From NCBI RefSeq assembly GCF_024756275.1, contig NZ_JANUGQ010000030.1, forward strand, positions 1-64,000: a stretch of DNA of 64,000 nucleotides, read 5' to 3'. The position numbers and the translations under genes are program-made. The notes under the pieces are model-generated. The model saw nothing but the letters and a program-made list of their open reading frames with translations, was not told the origin of the DNA and did not search any database. The first letter of the stretch is position 1. Each line of letters begins with the position of its first letter. Shown here piece after piece: positions 25,597-34,685 of the stretch. The stretch comes from Streptomyces pyxinae (GTDB lineage Bacteria > Actinomycetota > Actinomycetes > Streptomycetales > Streptomycetaceae).

Positions 25597-25901
25597 AGCC
25601 GGTACGCCGAGCGGGTGCGGTTCTCCTCCACCACCAGGGCGCGGACATGCTCCATAGTGCCGGCGGGCCGGACACGGGACGGGTCCGCCTCCCACTCCGT
25701 GCCGCCACCGACCGGACGGAGGTACCACCTGCCTCCCTGGGCACCCTCGAAGGTGCCCACCCTCTCCGTGGCGGTGTCGAGTAACACCGCCCCCACAACG
25801 GGCTGGGCCGGTACCAGTACATCACGCAGCCTGTGACACCGCTCGGGTTCGGCCGCCGCTGTCCCAGCGGGATCGCCGCCCCTCTCAATACCTGAGTTCA
25901 C
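25593..25901 (-). CDS. Small conserved-type protein beside XRE regulator
   Basis: 102 aa. The central part AQPVVGAVLLDTATERVGTFEGAQGGRWYLRPVGGGTEWEADPSRVRPA resembles a small protein that commonly sits next to XRE-TPR regulators in Streptomyces; I recall the pattern but no function. It is the first gene of the minus-strand operon and divergent from the regulator at 26028. Confidence 0.75.
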   Translation of the reverse strand: MNSGIERGGDPAGTAAAEPERCHRLRDVLVPAQPVVGAVLLDTATERVGTFEGAQGGRWYLRPVGGGTEWEADPSRVRPAGTMEHVRALVVEENRTRSAYRL

Positions 25902-26027
25902 CGCTCCTCCTCAGCGCGCTCTGTGCACGCTTAGACAACCGGTCGACTACGCACAGCGCTACGCTGGTTACAGCGGCGGGACTTAAAAGCCCTTAAACGA
26001 ACTCACACCGTGGGAAGTTGAGGATTG
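25902..26027. promoter_or_regulatory. Divergent promoter region of the radical SAM operon and XRE regulator
   Basis: 126 nt separating the operon start from the regulator. It is richer in A/T than its surroundings (for example ACTTAAAAGCCCTTAAACGA). A short inverted repeat CGCTG-GTTA-CAGCG lies at 25962-25975. Autoregulation by the XRE protein from here is likely but unproven. Confidence 0.45.
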
Positions 26028-27362
26028 ATGGCCGAACGAAAACCGAACATCAGGCTCGAACTACTGTTTAGGGAAAGCGGCTGGACACAACGGCAGTTCG
26101 CGCAAGCGGTCAACCGGCTCGGTACCGAGCGAGGCACGCCCCTCAAGTACCGCGAACCATCCGTACATCAGTGGCTCAAGGGGTACATGCCGAAGGAGGG
26201 TGTGCGTCCACTGATCCTGGAAGCGCTCGCGCGCAGGTTGCTGCGCCCGGTGACCTACAGCGAAGCCGGGTTCCCTCCGCCCTCCGCAGACCAACGGCGC
26301 GAAGAGTCAAGCATGGTCGAAGGGCTACTAGATCTGGGGAGGCAGGACATGGATCCGTCCCGTCGCAGGATACTCGGAGCCGGGCTGTTCTCGGTCGCGG
26401 TGACCATTCCTGGGTGGCAGGATGTTGTTGACCGGATGGAAGCATTCACTGAAAACCCACACCAGCGAATCGGGCATGCGGAAGTTGAAGCGGTCTCCGC
26501 GATGACGGATCGCCTGAGCGACCTGGATGACGAGTTCGGTGGGCGCCATACCCGGCCGATGGCGGCGGCATTTCTTGTGAACACCGTAGTCCCGTACCTT
26601 CGGGCCAGCTCTTCAGAGGGGACGAAGAAGTCTTTGCTGTCCGCCTCCGCGTTTCTCTGCTACGCCATCGGATGGATGGCAGTGGATGAGACGTCGCATG
26701 GCCTGGCCCAGCAGTACTACGTCAAGGCCCTTGAGCTCGCCGGTGGGGGTACGGACCACCTTGCCTACTGTCATGTACTCCGGGGCATGTCGGTCCAGGC
26801 CGCCGGCCTGGGGCACGGCGTGGCCGCTGTGCGGCTCGCGGACGCCGCTGCGGCGGTGACCCCGGACTCCAGTCCTCGAATGCGCGCATTCATCGCCGGG
26901 CAGCAGGCTCACGCGTATGCATTGGCGGGCGAGAAGCACAACGCGCTGACGAGCCTCCGGGTGGCAGAACGCGCGGTCAATCAGGCAGAGAGTCCGCTCG
27001 GGAATTTCGGAGGGTTCAGCTCTGCGACGCTGGCTTACGCCACCGCGGAGGTGCGACACGCACTCGGTGACACCGAAGGCAGTATCGAATCTCTCCACGA
27101 CCACTTCCGTCTGCGCGATTCGACCGACTCGCAACGGAGCAAGCTGCGCTTCACCTCCATGATCGCCGAGAGGAGTCTTCAAGTCGGCCACTTGGAGGCC
27201 GCCTGCGCGGCCTGGAACTCGGTTCTCGACGAGTACCCGGCCATGCACTCCGGCCGAGTGGACCAGCAAGTGGCCAGGATTCCCAGGCTGCTTGGGCCCC
27301 ACCGGTCCAACGCGGCGGCACGGTACACGGCCGAGCGCAGCCGCGCCCTGCTCACCCGGTGA
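26028..27362 (+). CDS. XRE-family regulator with TPR-like helical C-terminus
   Basis: 444 aa. The N-terminal HTH is RLELLFRESGWTQRQFAQAVNRLG with SVHQWLKGYMP. A linker follows (DPSRRRILGAGLFSVAVTIPGWQD), then ~280 residues of paired helices with TPR character (GLAQQYYVKALELA, AFIAGQQAHAYALAGEKHNALTSLRVAERAV). This layout is common in Streptomyces pathway regulators. The ATG at 26028 is preceded by GAGG; a TTG lies one codon before it. The gene has visibly more A/T at third positions than flanking genes, suggesting acquired DNA. It probably controls the divergent peptide operon. Confidence 0.9.
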   Translation: MAERKPNIRLELLFRESGWTQRQFAQAVNRLGTERGTPLKYREPSVHQWLKGYMPKEGVRPLILEALARRLLRPVTYSEAGFPPPSADQRREESSMVEGLLDLGRQDMDPSRRRILGAGLFSVAVTIPGWQDVVDRMEAFTENPHQRIGHAEVEAVSAMTDRLSDLDDEFGGRHTRPMAAAFLVNTVVPYLRASSSEGTKKSLLSASAFLCYAIGWMAVDETSHGLAQQYYVKALELAGGGTDHLAYCHVLRGMSVQAAGLGHGVAAVRLADAAAAVTPDSSPRMRAFIAGQQAHAYALAGEKHNALTSLRVAERAVNQAESPLGNFGGFSSATLAYATAEVRHALGDTEGSIESLHDHFRLRDSTDSQRSKLRFTSMIAERSLQVGHLEAACAAWNSVLDEYPAMHSGRVDQQVARIPRLLGPHRSNAAARYTAERSRALLTR

Positions 27363-27453
27363 AGACCTCTGCCCGCCTCACCGCCGCGCTTGTTCCCGGA
27401 GCGGTGGCGGCTTCTTCCCCGGGGTTGTCAGTGCGGGGGCGTAGAAAGGGGGT

Positions 27454-27906
27454 GTGACGACGATGCACTGGAAGCTTGTGATCGACTGCGCCGAGCCGCA
27501 TGCCCTGGCGGGGTTCTGGGCCGAGGCGCTGGGTTATGTGGTGGAGGACAACAGCGCCTTCATCGAGGGGCTGCTCGCGGCCGAGCGGGCGCCGGCCGAG
27601 CTGACCGTGGAGGTGGGCGGGAAGCGGGCGTGGCGGCATCTGGTGGGGGTGCGGCACCCGGAGGATCCGTACGAGGAGGAGACCGGGATCGGGAAGGGGC
27701 GGCGGCTGCTGTTCATTCAGGTGCCCGAGCCCAAGACGGTGAAGAACCGGCTCCACATGGACCTGCACCCGGGGGCGGGGAAGCGGGAGGCGGAGGTGGC
27801 GCGGCTGGTGGCGCTGGGGGCGAGCGTGCTGCGGGAGGTGGACGAGCCGGGCGGGCGGTGGACCGTCCTGTCGGACATTGAGCGGAATGAATTCTGTGTT
27901 TCGTGA
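27454..27906 (+). CDS. VOC-superfamily (glyoxalase-like) protein
   Basis: 150 aa. MHWKLVIDCAEPHALAGFWAEALGY is the typical opening of glyoxalase-like domains, and the second half (NRLHMDLHPGAGKREAEVARLVALGASVL, VLSDIERNEFCV) matches the C-terminal beta-alpha unit with the late Glu/Asp metal region. The GTG at 27454 was chosen as start; an ATG three codons later is possible. Substrate unknown. It marks the return to ordinary high-GC sequence after the radical SAM locus. Confidence 0.85.
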   Translation: MTTMHWKLVIDCAEPHALAGFWAEALGYVVEDNSAFIEGLLAAERAPAELTVEVGGKRAWRHLVGVRHPEDPYEEETGIGKGRRLLFIQVPEPKTVKNRLHMDLHPGAGKREAEVARLVALGASVLREVDEPGGRWTVLSDIERNEFCVS

Positions 27907-28113
27907 GGGGGTGCGGTAGGGGGGTGATTGCGGGGGAATTCCGGGTTCGTGTCCGGATCGGACCCTTGACGGCGGGTCGAACTCTCGCTGAACATTCAGC
28001 ACGCACAGCGCACGAGTAGCTCCACGCTCCATGCTTCATGCCCCGCGCCCGACGGCGCGGGGTTTCCCGCACGTTCCGTCCCATCCCCCACACGGAATCC
28101 CGGAGCCCCCCAC

Positions 28114-29454
28114 ATGAGCCAGACCGACCGTCGCATACGCATACCCAGACGCACCGCCGCCGTCGCCGCGCTCGCCCTGGCGGGCCTGGTCGCCACCGCG
28201 GCGCCCGCCGCCACCGCCGCCCCGGCCACCGGCACCGCCGCCTCCGCCGCGGCGCCCGACATACCCGTCGCCAACGTCAAGGCGCACCTCAACCAGCTCC
28301 AGTCGATCGCCACCGCCAATGGCGGCAACCGGGCCCACGGGCGCGCCGGTTACAAGGCGTCCATCGACTATGTGAAGGGCAAGCTGGACGCGGCCGGATT
28401 CACCACCACCGTCCAGCAGTTCACCTCCAGCGGCGCCACCGGCTACAACCTGATAGCCGACTGGCCCGGCGGCGACCCCAACCAGGTGCTGTTCGCCGGC
28501 GCCCACCTCGACTCGGTGACCTCCGGTCCCGGGATCAATGACAACGGCTCCGGCTCGGCCGGCATCCTGGAGACCGCGCTCGCCGTCTCCCGGGCCCAGT
28601 TCAAGCCGACCAAGCACCTGCGCTTCGGCTGGTGGGGCGCGGAGGAGCTGGGCATCGTCGGCTCCAAGTACTACGTCAACAACCTGCCGGCGGCCGAGCG
28701 TTCGAAGATCTCCGGCTATCTGAACTTCGACATGATCGGGTCGCCCAACCCGGGCTACTTCGTCTACGACGACGACCCGGCCCTGGAGAAGGTCTTCAAG
28801 GACTACTTCGCGGGCCTCAATGTGCCCACCGAGATCGAGACCGAGGGCGACGGCCGCTCCGACCACGCCTCGTTCAAGAACGTGGGCATCAAGGTCGGCG
28901 GCCTCTTCACCGGCGCGGGCCGGACCAAGACCGCCGCCCAGGTCCAGAAGTGGGGCGGCACCTCCGGCCAGGCCTTCGACCGGTGCTACCACTCGTCCTG
29001 CGACACCACGGCGAACATCAACGACACCGCGCTGGACCGGAACAGCGACGCCATCGCGCACGCCATCTGGACGCTGGGCGCGGGCGGTTCGACCGAGCCG
29101 CCGTCGGGTGACACGTACGAGAACACCGCCGACGTCACCATCCCGGACAACGGCACCGCCGTCACCTCGACGGTCAATGTCACCGGCCGCACCGGCAACG
29201 CCCCGGCCGCGCTCAAGGTCGGCGTGGACATCGTCCACACCTACCGGGGCGACCTGGTCGTCGACCTGCTGGCGCCGGACGGCACGGCGTACCGGCTGAA
29301 GAGCGCCAGCAGCGGCGACTCGGCCGACAATGTGCAGACGACGTACACCGTGGACGCGTCCAGCGAGGCGGCGAACGGGGCCTGGAAGCTGCGGGTGCAG
29401 GACACCGCCGCCCAGGACACGGGGTACATCAACGCCTTCCGGCTGACCTTCTGA
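28114..29454 (+). CDS. Secreted M28 zinc aminopeptidase with C-terminal P domain
   Basis: 446 aa. A Sec signal (RRTAAVAALALAGLVATAAPA) leads to a mature form beginning near APDIPVANVKAHLNQL, very like Streptomyces griseus aminopeptidase S. Zinc-site segments are AGAHLDSV, NDNGSGS, GAEELG, NFDMIG and CYHSSCD. After a short linker the last ~120 residues (NTADVTIPDNG ... YINAFRLTF) form a proprotein-convertase P domain. It removes N-terminal hydrophobic residues from peptides outside the cell. A near-perfect bidirectional terminator follows. Confidence 0.96.
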   Translation: MSQTDRRIRIPRRTAAVAALALAGLVATAAPAATAAPATGTAASAAAPDIPVANVKAHLNQLQSIATANGGNRAHGRAGYKASIDYVKGKLDAAGFTTTVQQFTSSGATGYNLIADWPGGDPNQVLFAGAHLDSVTSGPGINDNGSGSAGILETALAVSRAQFKPTKHLRFGWWGAEELGIVGSKYYVNNLPAAERSKISGYLNFDMIGSPNPGYFVYDDDPALEKVFKDYFAGLNVPTEIETEGDGRSDHASFKNVGIKVGGLFTGAGRTKTAAQVQKWGGTSGQAFDRCYHSSCDTTANINDTALDRNSDAIAHAIWTLGAGGSTEPPSGDTYENTADVTIPDNGTAVTSTVNVTGRTGNAPAALKVGVDIVHTYRGDLVVDLLAPDGTAYRLKSASSGDSADNVQTTYTVDASSEAANGAWKLRVQDTAAQDTGYINAFRLTF

Positions 29455-29536
29455 GAGCCTGACCCCTCTTGCTGAGGCGGACGGCCCCGCGGCCGAGCCG
29501 CCGATATGCAGAGATGTCAGAGACACTCGCGGTACG

Positions 29537-29576
29537 CGAAAGGGTGCCCTCCCGAAGCCGGGAGGGCACCCTTTCG
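29537..29576. terminator. Bidirectional terminator, 18-bp perfect stem
   Basis: CGAAAGGGTGCCCTCCCG and its exact complement are separated by a 4-nt loop. The A-run and T-run at the stem ends serve both strands. It lies between two convergent genes. Confidence 0.93.
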
Positions 29577-29597
29577 TATGAGCCGTGAGGCAGCCGG

Positions 29598-30863
29598 TCA
29601 GCGGGTGGCGCCGTTGGCGACGGCGACCAGGCGGTCCTGGGTGACGGCGCCGACGTAGATCTTGCCGTCGTCGGTCAGCAGGGCGTTGACCAGACGGGTC
29701 TTGAAGATCGTGCCGGAGCCGAACTTCCCGGTCACCTTGTCGCCCAGCGAGTCCAGCAGGCCGCCGAGCTCGGCGGGGGCGTCCTTGGGCGCGCCGGTCC
29801 CGGCGGGGCCGCCGCCGAACCGGGCCACGGAGGTCCAGCCCGCACCGACGACGTTCAGGTCGTCACCGAAGGGTGAGTCCGAAGCGCCGGACGACTGCGG
29901 GGACTTGGGGACCTTGAGGCCGTGCGGGGGCTCGGACGCCTTCGGGGCGTCCTTCGCCGCGTCCTCCTCGGTGACCTCGGTGCCCTTCGGCGGGGTGAAG
30001 GCGAACTCCGAGGCGTCCGGCGCCCCGAAGTCGACCTTGGTGAAGCCCGCGTCCACCGCCGCCTTGCCGCCCGAGCTCGGGGTGAGGGTGAACTTCAGCG
30101 GGACACCCTGCTCGGCGTCGACCGCGATGGTGACGGAGCCGATCGTGGAGCCGGCCTGCTTGGGCCTGATGACCAGCTGATAGGCGTCCCGCCCGGCGAT
30201 CCGCGCGGTGCCGTCCACGGTCACCGAGGTGGTGTCGTCCACCGCCTTCAGCGCCTCGGCCGCGAAGCCCTTCGGCGTGGTGAACCGCTGCTCCTCGCCC
30301 TTCTCACCGGCCGGGACGCGGGAGTGGACGGCCTCCCCGGCCGCGCTGTCGTACGCCCAGGCGTCGGTGCCGTTGTGGATGACGCTGTACTCCTCGGCGC
30401 CGTCCTGGTAGGTGAGACGCTGCTTCTCGGGGCCGTCCGCCGCTATCCGGAAGGTGTGGGTGCCGGAGGCCAGCTCCATGAGCTTGGCGACCGGGTCGGC
30501 GGAACCGCCCTTTGCGGAGCCGCCCTTGCCGGCGTCCGGCTCGCCCGTGAGCTTGCCGAGGTCCAGGCCGGCGAGGGACGGCAGGCCGAGGTCGGTGGTG
30601 ACCTTGACCGTGCCGGAGACGCGCTGGGTGTCGGAGGCGGCGATCTTCTCGATCAGCTGCTCGGCGGTGATGGCCGGCAGATCCGGGTCACCGGCGGCCG
30701 CGAGCGCCGGGACCAGCCCGATGGTGGCGGCGGCCACGCCGATGACGGCCGCCGGGACCGCGTACCGGGCGGCCTTACGGGCCCTCCCCGGCTCGGCGGC
30801 CTCGACGTGCTCGGGGTGCTGGGCCGGCTGCTCGGGGAAGTGGTCGGTGTCCGTGGGCGCCAT
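29598..30863 (-). CDS. LolA-like/DUF2092 membrane-anchored protein
   Basis: 421 aa. A cytoplasmic N-terminus of ~35 residues precedes a transmembrane helix (AVPAAVIGVAAATIGLVPALAAAG), then an extracytoplasmic domain. QLIEKIAASDTQRVSGTVKVTTDLGLP and later DAYQLVIRPKQAGSTIGSVTIAVD resemble LolA/LolB-fold proteins of actinobacteria annotated as outer-membrane lipoprotein carrier-like. It has Gly/Lys/Ser-rich loops in the middle. The end IYVGAVTQDRLVAVA is typical of this Streptomyces family. It is probably a lipid or lipoprotein binding protein; exact role unknown. It lies downstream of the polyprenyl synthase with a ~200-nt gap. Confidence 0.8.
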   Translation of the reverse strand: MAPTDTDHFPEQPAQHPEHVEAAEPGRARKAARYAVPAAVIGVAAATIGLVPALAAAGDPDLPAITAEQLIEKIAASDTQRVSGTVKVTTDLGLPSLAGLDLGKLTGEPDAGKGGSAKGGSADPVAKLMELASGTHTFRIAADGPEKQRLTYQDGAEEYSVIHNGTDAWAYDSAAGEAVHSRVPAGEKGEEQRFTTPKGFAAEALKAVDDTTSVTVDGTARIAGRDAYQLVIRPKQAGSTIGSVTIAVDAEQGVPLKFTLTPSSGGKAAVDAGFTKVDFGAPDASEFAFTPPKGTEVTEEDAAKDAPKASEPPHGLKVPKSPQSSGASDSPFGDDLNVVGAGWTSVARFGGGPAGTGAPKDAPAELGGLLDSLGDKVTGKFGSGTIFKTRLVNALLTDDGKIYVGAVTQDRLVAVANGATR

Positions 30864-31061
30864 CGCTGCCTACCTCCGTGGTCGGTGCCGGTGGCCTCGT
30901 CTCCACCGTCCCCTCCATAGTGGCCCGGCGCGGCGCCCCCGGCGTCAGCCGACGGACGCAACTCGGCGTACTGCTGCGGTATGACACCGCCCCCGAGAAC
31001 CCTGGTCCGGGGGGCCGGGAAAAGCCTCCCGGAACGGCCCCGGAGTCCGCGGAGGTGACCC

Positions 31062-32072
31062 TCAGCCGGCCCGGTGCACCACCAGGTCGCAGAGCTCCTC
31101 CAGGGCGGTGCGGGCGTACCCCTCGGGCAGCGGGGTCAGCATGGCGCGGGCCTCCTGGGCGTACCGCACGGTGTCCCGCCGGGCCTGCTCCAGCGCGGGG
31201 TGGGCGCGCAGCAGGCGGAGGGCCTCGGCGTGCCGGGCGTCGTCGCTGAGGTCGCCGTCCAGCAGCTCGACCAGGGCCCGGTCCTCGGCCAGCCCGGAGG
31301 CGGCGGCCCGCTCCCGGAGCCGGAGCACCGGAAGCGTCGGGATGCCCTCGCGGAGGTCGGTCCCGGGGGTCTTGCCCGACTCGTGGGAGTCCGAGGCCAC
31401 GTCCAGCACGTCGTCGGCCAGCTGGAAGGCGACGCCCAGCCGCTCGCCGTACTGGGTCAGGATCTCCACGGTCCGCTCGTCGGCGCCGGACATCAGCGCG
31501 CCGAACCGGGCCGAGACGGCGACCAGCGAGCCGGTCTTCCCGGAGAGCACCTCCAGGTAGTGGGCGACCGGGTCGCGGCCGTCGCCGGGGCCGGCGGTCT
31601 CCAGGATCTGGCCGGTGACCAGCCGCTCGAACGCCTCGGCCTGGACGCGTACGGCCTCCGGACCCAGATCGGCCAGGATGTGCGAGGCGCGGGCGAAGAG
31701 GAAGTCACCCGTGAGGACGGCGACGGAGTTGCCCCAGCGGCTGTTGGCGCTGTCCACCCCCCGGCGCACTTCCGCCTCGTCCATGACGTCGTCGTGGTAC
31801 AGGGTCGCCAGGTGGGTGAGCTCCACGACCACCGCGGCGGGCACGATGCCGGGCGCGTACGGGTCCCCGAACCGGGCGGCGAGCATCACCAGCAGCGGGC
31901 GGAACCGCTTGCCCCCGGCTTTGACCAGGTGCTGCGCGGCATCGGTGATGAACGGCACGTCGCTCTTGGTGGCCGCGAGCAGTCCTGCCTCGACGGCCGC
32001 CAATCCGGTCTGGACATCGGCTTCCAGAGCCTGGTCCCGCACGCTCAGCCCGAACGGCCCGACGACGGTCAC
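31062..32072 (-). CDS. Polyprenyl diphosphate synthase (long-chain, menaquinone side chain)
   Basis: A 336-aa trans-prenyltransferase. GGKRFRPLLVML, first Asp-rich motif LYHDDVMDEA, second FQLADDVLDVASD, and KTGSLVAVSARFGA are diagnostic. It adds isopentenyl diphosphate to an allylic primer to make the chain of menaquinone. The other menaquinone genes in the window (menG, mqnC, reductase) and the nuo operon support that role. Chain length cannot be read reliably from sequence. Confidence 0.93.
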   Translation of the reverse strand: MTVVGPFGLSVRDQALEADVQTGLAAVEAGLLAATKSDVPFITDAAQHLVKAGGKRFRPLLVMLAARFGDPYAPGIVPAAVVVELTHLATLYHDDVMDEAEVRRGVDSANSRWGNSVAVLTGDFLFARASHILADLGPEAVRVQAEAFERLVTGQILETAGPGDGRDPVAHYLEVLSGKTGSLVAVSARFGALMSGADERTVEILTQYGERLGVAFQLADDVLDVASDSHESGKTPGTDLREGIPTLPVLRLRERAAASGLAEDRALVELLDGDLSDDARHAEALRLLRAHPALEQARRDTVRYAQEARAMLTPLPEGYARTALEELCDLVVHRAG

Positions 32073-32405
32073 GAGGGGATCTCCTGTCTGCTGACGATCA
32101 CACGGATTGTCGATGTGTCGCTGGATTCACTCAAGTCAGCGTATCCGGTCGCCTTTCGATCACCATGGGCGCCTTCCCGCCTCCCCCGGTATGTTCATGA
32201 ACAGCTGATACGACCAGGAGTGAGGCCTTTGTCCGGAACGGCCGCGCGTACCGAGGAGACCGGCGACACGGGGCGGCCGGGCGCCGCCCCGGGACGATCA
32301 TGCCTCCTCCGGGACGGCCGGCGGTCCCGCCCCCGCAGCACCCGCCACATCGCCCCCGGCACCGCTCCCCCACCGCCCCGACCGCACGTCCCCGAGGTCG
32401 CCGTC
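32073..32405. other. Intergenic region between prenyl synthase and CocE-like gene
   Basis: 333 nt, divergent. No gene is supported. A possible extended start for the downstream gene exists at TTG 32229, preceded by AGGAG at the usual distance. This would add ~59 residues that do not resemble the family. Confidence 0.5.
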
Positions 32406-34685
32406 ATGCGCATCCGCACCACCTTCCCGTACGAGACCCGCCACGAGGACATCCGCATCCCGCTCCCCGACGGCACCCTTCTCTACGCCCGGGTCTGGCG
32501 CCCGCTCGGCGGCGAGCCGGTACCGGTGCTGCTGGAGTACCTGCCGTACCGGCTCACCGACTGGACCGCGCCCCGCGACTGGCAGCGCCACCCCTGGTAC
32601 GCCGGGCACGGCTACGCCTCGGTACGGGTGGACGTACGGGGACACGGCAACAGCGAGGGGCTGCCCGGCGGCGAGGACTCCCCCGCCGGAGCGACCACCA
32701 CACCCGCCACCGGACCCGCCGCCGGACCGGCCGCCGGGGGCTCCGGGGCCGCCACCGGACCGGGCGCCGGACCGGCCGGCGGCACGACCACCCGACCGGC
32801 CGACCGGAGGACCACCGGCGCGGACACCGAGGTCGCCGACGGGGTCGCCGTGGTGGAGTGGCTGGCCGCCCAGCCCTGGTGCGACGGCCGGGTCGGCATG
32901 TTCGGGCTCGCCTGGGGCGGCTTCACCGCGCTCCGGATCGCCGCCCTCGCCCCCGAGGCGCTCAAGGCCGTCGTCACCGTCTGCTCCACCGACGACCGCT
33001 ACGACAACGACGTCCACTATCTCGGCGGCTCCGTCCTCGCCGTGGACATGCACGCCTGGGCCGCCACCACGCTGGCCTTCGTCTGCCGCCCGCCCGACCC
33101 CCTCTACGCGGGCGAGCAGTGGCGCGAGCTCTGGCTGCGGCGGCTGGAGGCGGTCGAACCGGCCATCCACACCTGGCTCGCCCACCAGACCCGGGACGCC
33201 TACTGGGAGCGCGGCAGCCTGCGGGCGGCGTACGGCGCGATCGACGCGGCCGTCCTCGCGGTGGGCGGCTGGCACGACCCGTACCGGGACACCGTCCTCC
33301 GGCTGGTCGAGCACCTGCCGCCGGACCGGGTGCGCGGGATCATCGGCCCCTGGTCGCACCAGTACCCCGACCGGGGGCAGCCGCCCGGACCGGCGATCGG
33401 CTTCCTCCAGGAGACGCTGCGCTGGTGGGACCACCACCTCAAGGGCGTCGACACCGGGATCATGGCCGAGCCGCCGCTGCGCTGCTGGATCAGCGAGTCG
33501 CACCGGCCCGCCACCGTCTACCCGGAGCTGCCCGGACGCTGGGTGGGCGAGCCCGGCTGGCCGTCCCCGCACGTGACCCCGGTGGCGTACGCCCTCCAGG
33601 GCGAGCCGGTGCTGGTCCGCTCGCCGCAGTCGACCGGGCTGGACGCCGGGCGCTTCTTCCCCGCCGGCGACGACGCCGACCTGCCGCCGGACCAGCGCGC
33701 CGAGGACGCCCACTCGGCCTGCTTCGACTTCCCGGTGCCGGCGGGCGCCGACCCGATCGAGATCCTGGGCCGCCCCTCGGTGGAACTGGCGCTCCGCCCG
33801 GACGCCCCGACCGGCCAGGTGATCGCCCGGCTCTGTGACGTGGCCCCGGACGGCTCCTCCACCCTGGTCACCCGGGGCGCCCTCAACCTGGGTGCCCGGG
33901 AGGGGCGGGACCGGTCGGTGCCGTGCCGGATCGGGGAGACCGAGCGGTACGCCTTCCCGCTGGGCGGCATCGGCCACACCTTCCCGCCCGGCCACCGGGT
34001 CCGGCTCGCCGTCTCCTCCTCCTACTGGCCCTGGATCTGGCCGCGCCCGGACGGGGCCGGGTTCACCCTGGCGCCCGAGGGCAGCGCGCTGACCCTCCCG
34101 GTCCGTACCGCGCCCGCCACCGAGCCCCCGGCACCGGTACGCGGCGGGGCGTACGGCTCCGGGGACCCGGCCGACCCCGCCGGGACCGCGCCCGCGCCCG
34201 ACCCCGCCACCGCCCGGGCGGCCGGGGCGGCGGCGACCTCCGGGGCCGACCCCCGGATCACCTTCGCCGAGCCCGAGCAGGCCGAGCCGCTCGGCGTCAG
34301 CGTGCCCGCCACCCTCGACGAGGAGCGGCCCGAGCGGCTGGTGGTACGGGACGTGGCGGCGGGGCTCTGGCGCCTTGAGGTGGCCCCCCGGCACGGCGAC
34401 CCGGCGGGCACCCGGGTCTACCCGGACGGCCTGGAGCTCACCGAGGAGGTCCTGGACACGTACACCGTCCAGGAGGACGACCCGCTCTCCGCCCGCACCT
34501 GCTCCGAGTGGACCATCCGGCTGCACCGGCCGGACCTGTTCTGGAGCGCCACGGTACGCACCCGCTCGGAGATCGGCTGCGACGCCGAGTCCTTCCTCAC
34601 CACCGACGAGGTGATCTGCGAGGACGGCGACGAGATCCTCTTCCACCGCACCTGGGAGAAACGCATCCCCCGCACGGCGGGCTGA
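32406..34685 (+). CDS. CocE/NonD-family alpha/beta hydrolase, nucleophile Ser replaced by Ala
   Basis: 759 aa. N-terminal hydrolase (IPLPDGTLLYARVWRP, SVRVDVRGHGNSEG, ... GPWSHQYPDRG with the likely catalytic His) and a C-terminal jelly-roll X-Pro-peptidase-like domain (IEILGRPSVELALRPDA, HRVRLAVSSSYWPW). The nucleophile elbow reads MFGLAWGGF: residue 169 is GCC (Ala), where the family has Ser in GxSxGG. If correct, the enzyme lacks its nucleophile. An insertion of ~45 Gly/Ala/Thr/Pro residues lies between GNSEGLPGG and ADGVAVVEWLA, and another near residue 570. The ATG at 32406 has GAGG 8 nt upstream. Confidence 0.88.
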   Translation: MRIRTTFPYETRHEDIRIPLPDGTLLYARVWRPLGGEPVPVLLEYLPYRLTDWTAPRDWQRHPWYAGHGYASVRVDVRGHGNSEGLPGGEDSPAGATTTPATGPAAGPAAGGSGAATGPGAGPAGGTTTRPADRRTTGADTEVADGVAVVEWLAAQPWCDGRVGMFGLAWGGFTALRIAALAPEALKAVVTVCSTDDRYDNDVHYLGGSVLAVDMHAWAATTLAFVCRPPDPLYAGEQWRELWLRRLEAVEPAIHTWLAHQTRDAYWERGSLRAAYGAIDAAVLAVGGWHDPYRDTVLRLVEHLPPDRVRGIIGPWSHQYPDRGQPPGPAIGFLQETLRWWDHHLKGVDTGIMAEPPLRCWISESHRPATVYPELPGRWVGEPGWPSPHVTPVAYALQGEPVLVRSPQSTGLDAGRFFPAGDDADLPPDQRAEDAHSACFDFPVPAGADPIEILGRPSVELALRPDAPTGQVIARLCDVAPDGSSTLVTRGALNLGAREGRDRSVPCRIGETERYAFPLGGIGHTFPPGHRVRLAVSSSYWPWIWPRPDGAGFTLAPEGSALTLPVRTAPATEPPAPVRGGAYGSGDPADPAGTAPAPDPATARAAGAAATSGADPRITFAEPEQAEPLGVSVPATLDEERPERLVVRDVAAGLWRLEVAPRHGDPAGTRVYPDGLELTEEVLDTYTVQEDDPLSARTCSEWTIRLHRPDLFWSATVRTRSEIGCDAESFLTTDEVICEDGDEILFHRTWEKRIPRTAG

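Noticed and set aside
25962..25975. CGCTG-GTTA-CAGCG inverted repeat as a defined XRE operator.
   Set aside because: Arms of 5 bp are too short to claim alone; it is mentioned only as part of the promoter region.
32220..32405. Upstream GTG/TTG starts extending the CocE-like protein.
   Set aside because: A good AGGAG site exists, but the added residues are Arg/Pro/Thr-rich and unlike the family, whose start matches MRIRTTFPYET at 32406.
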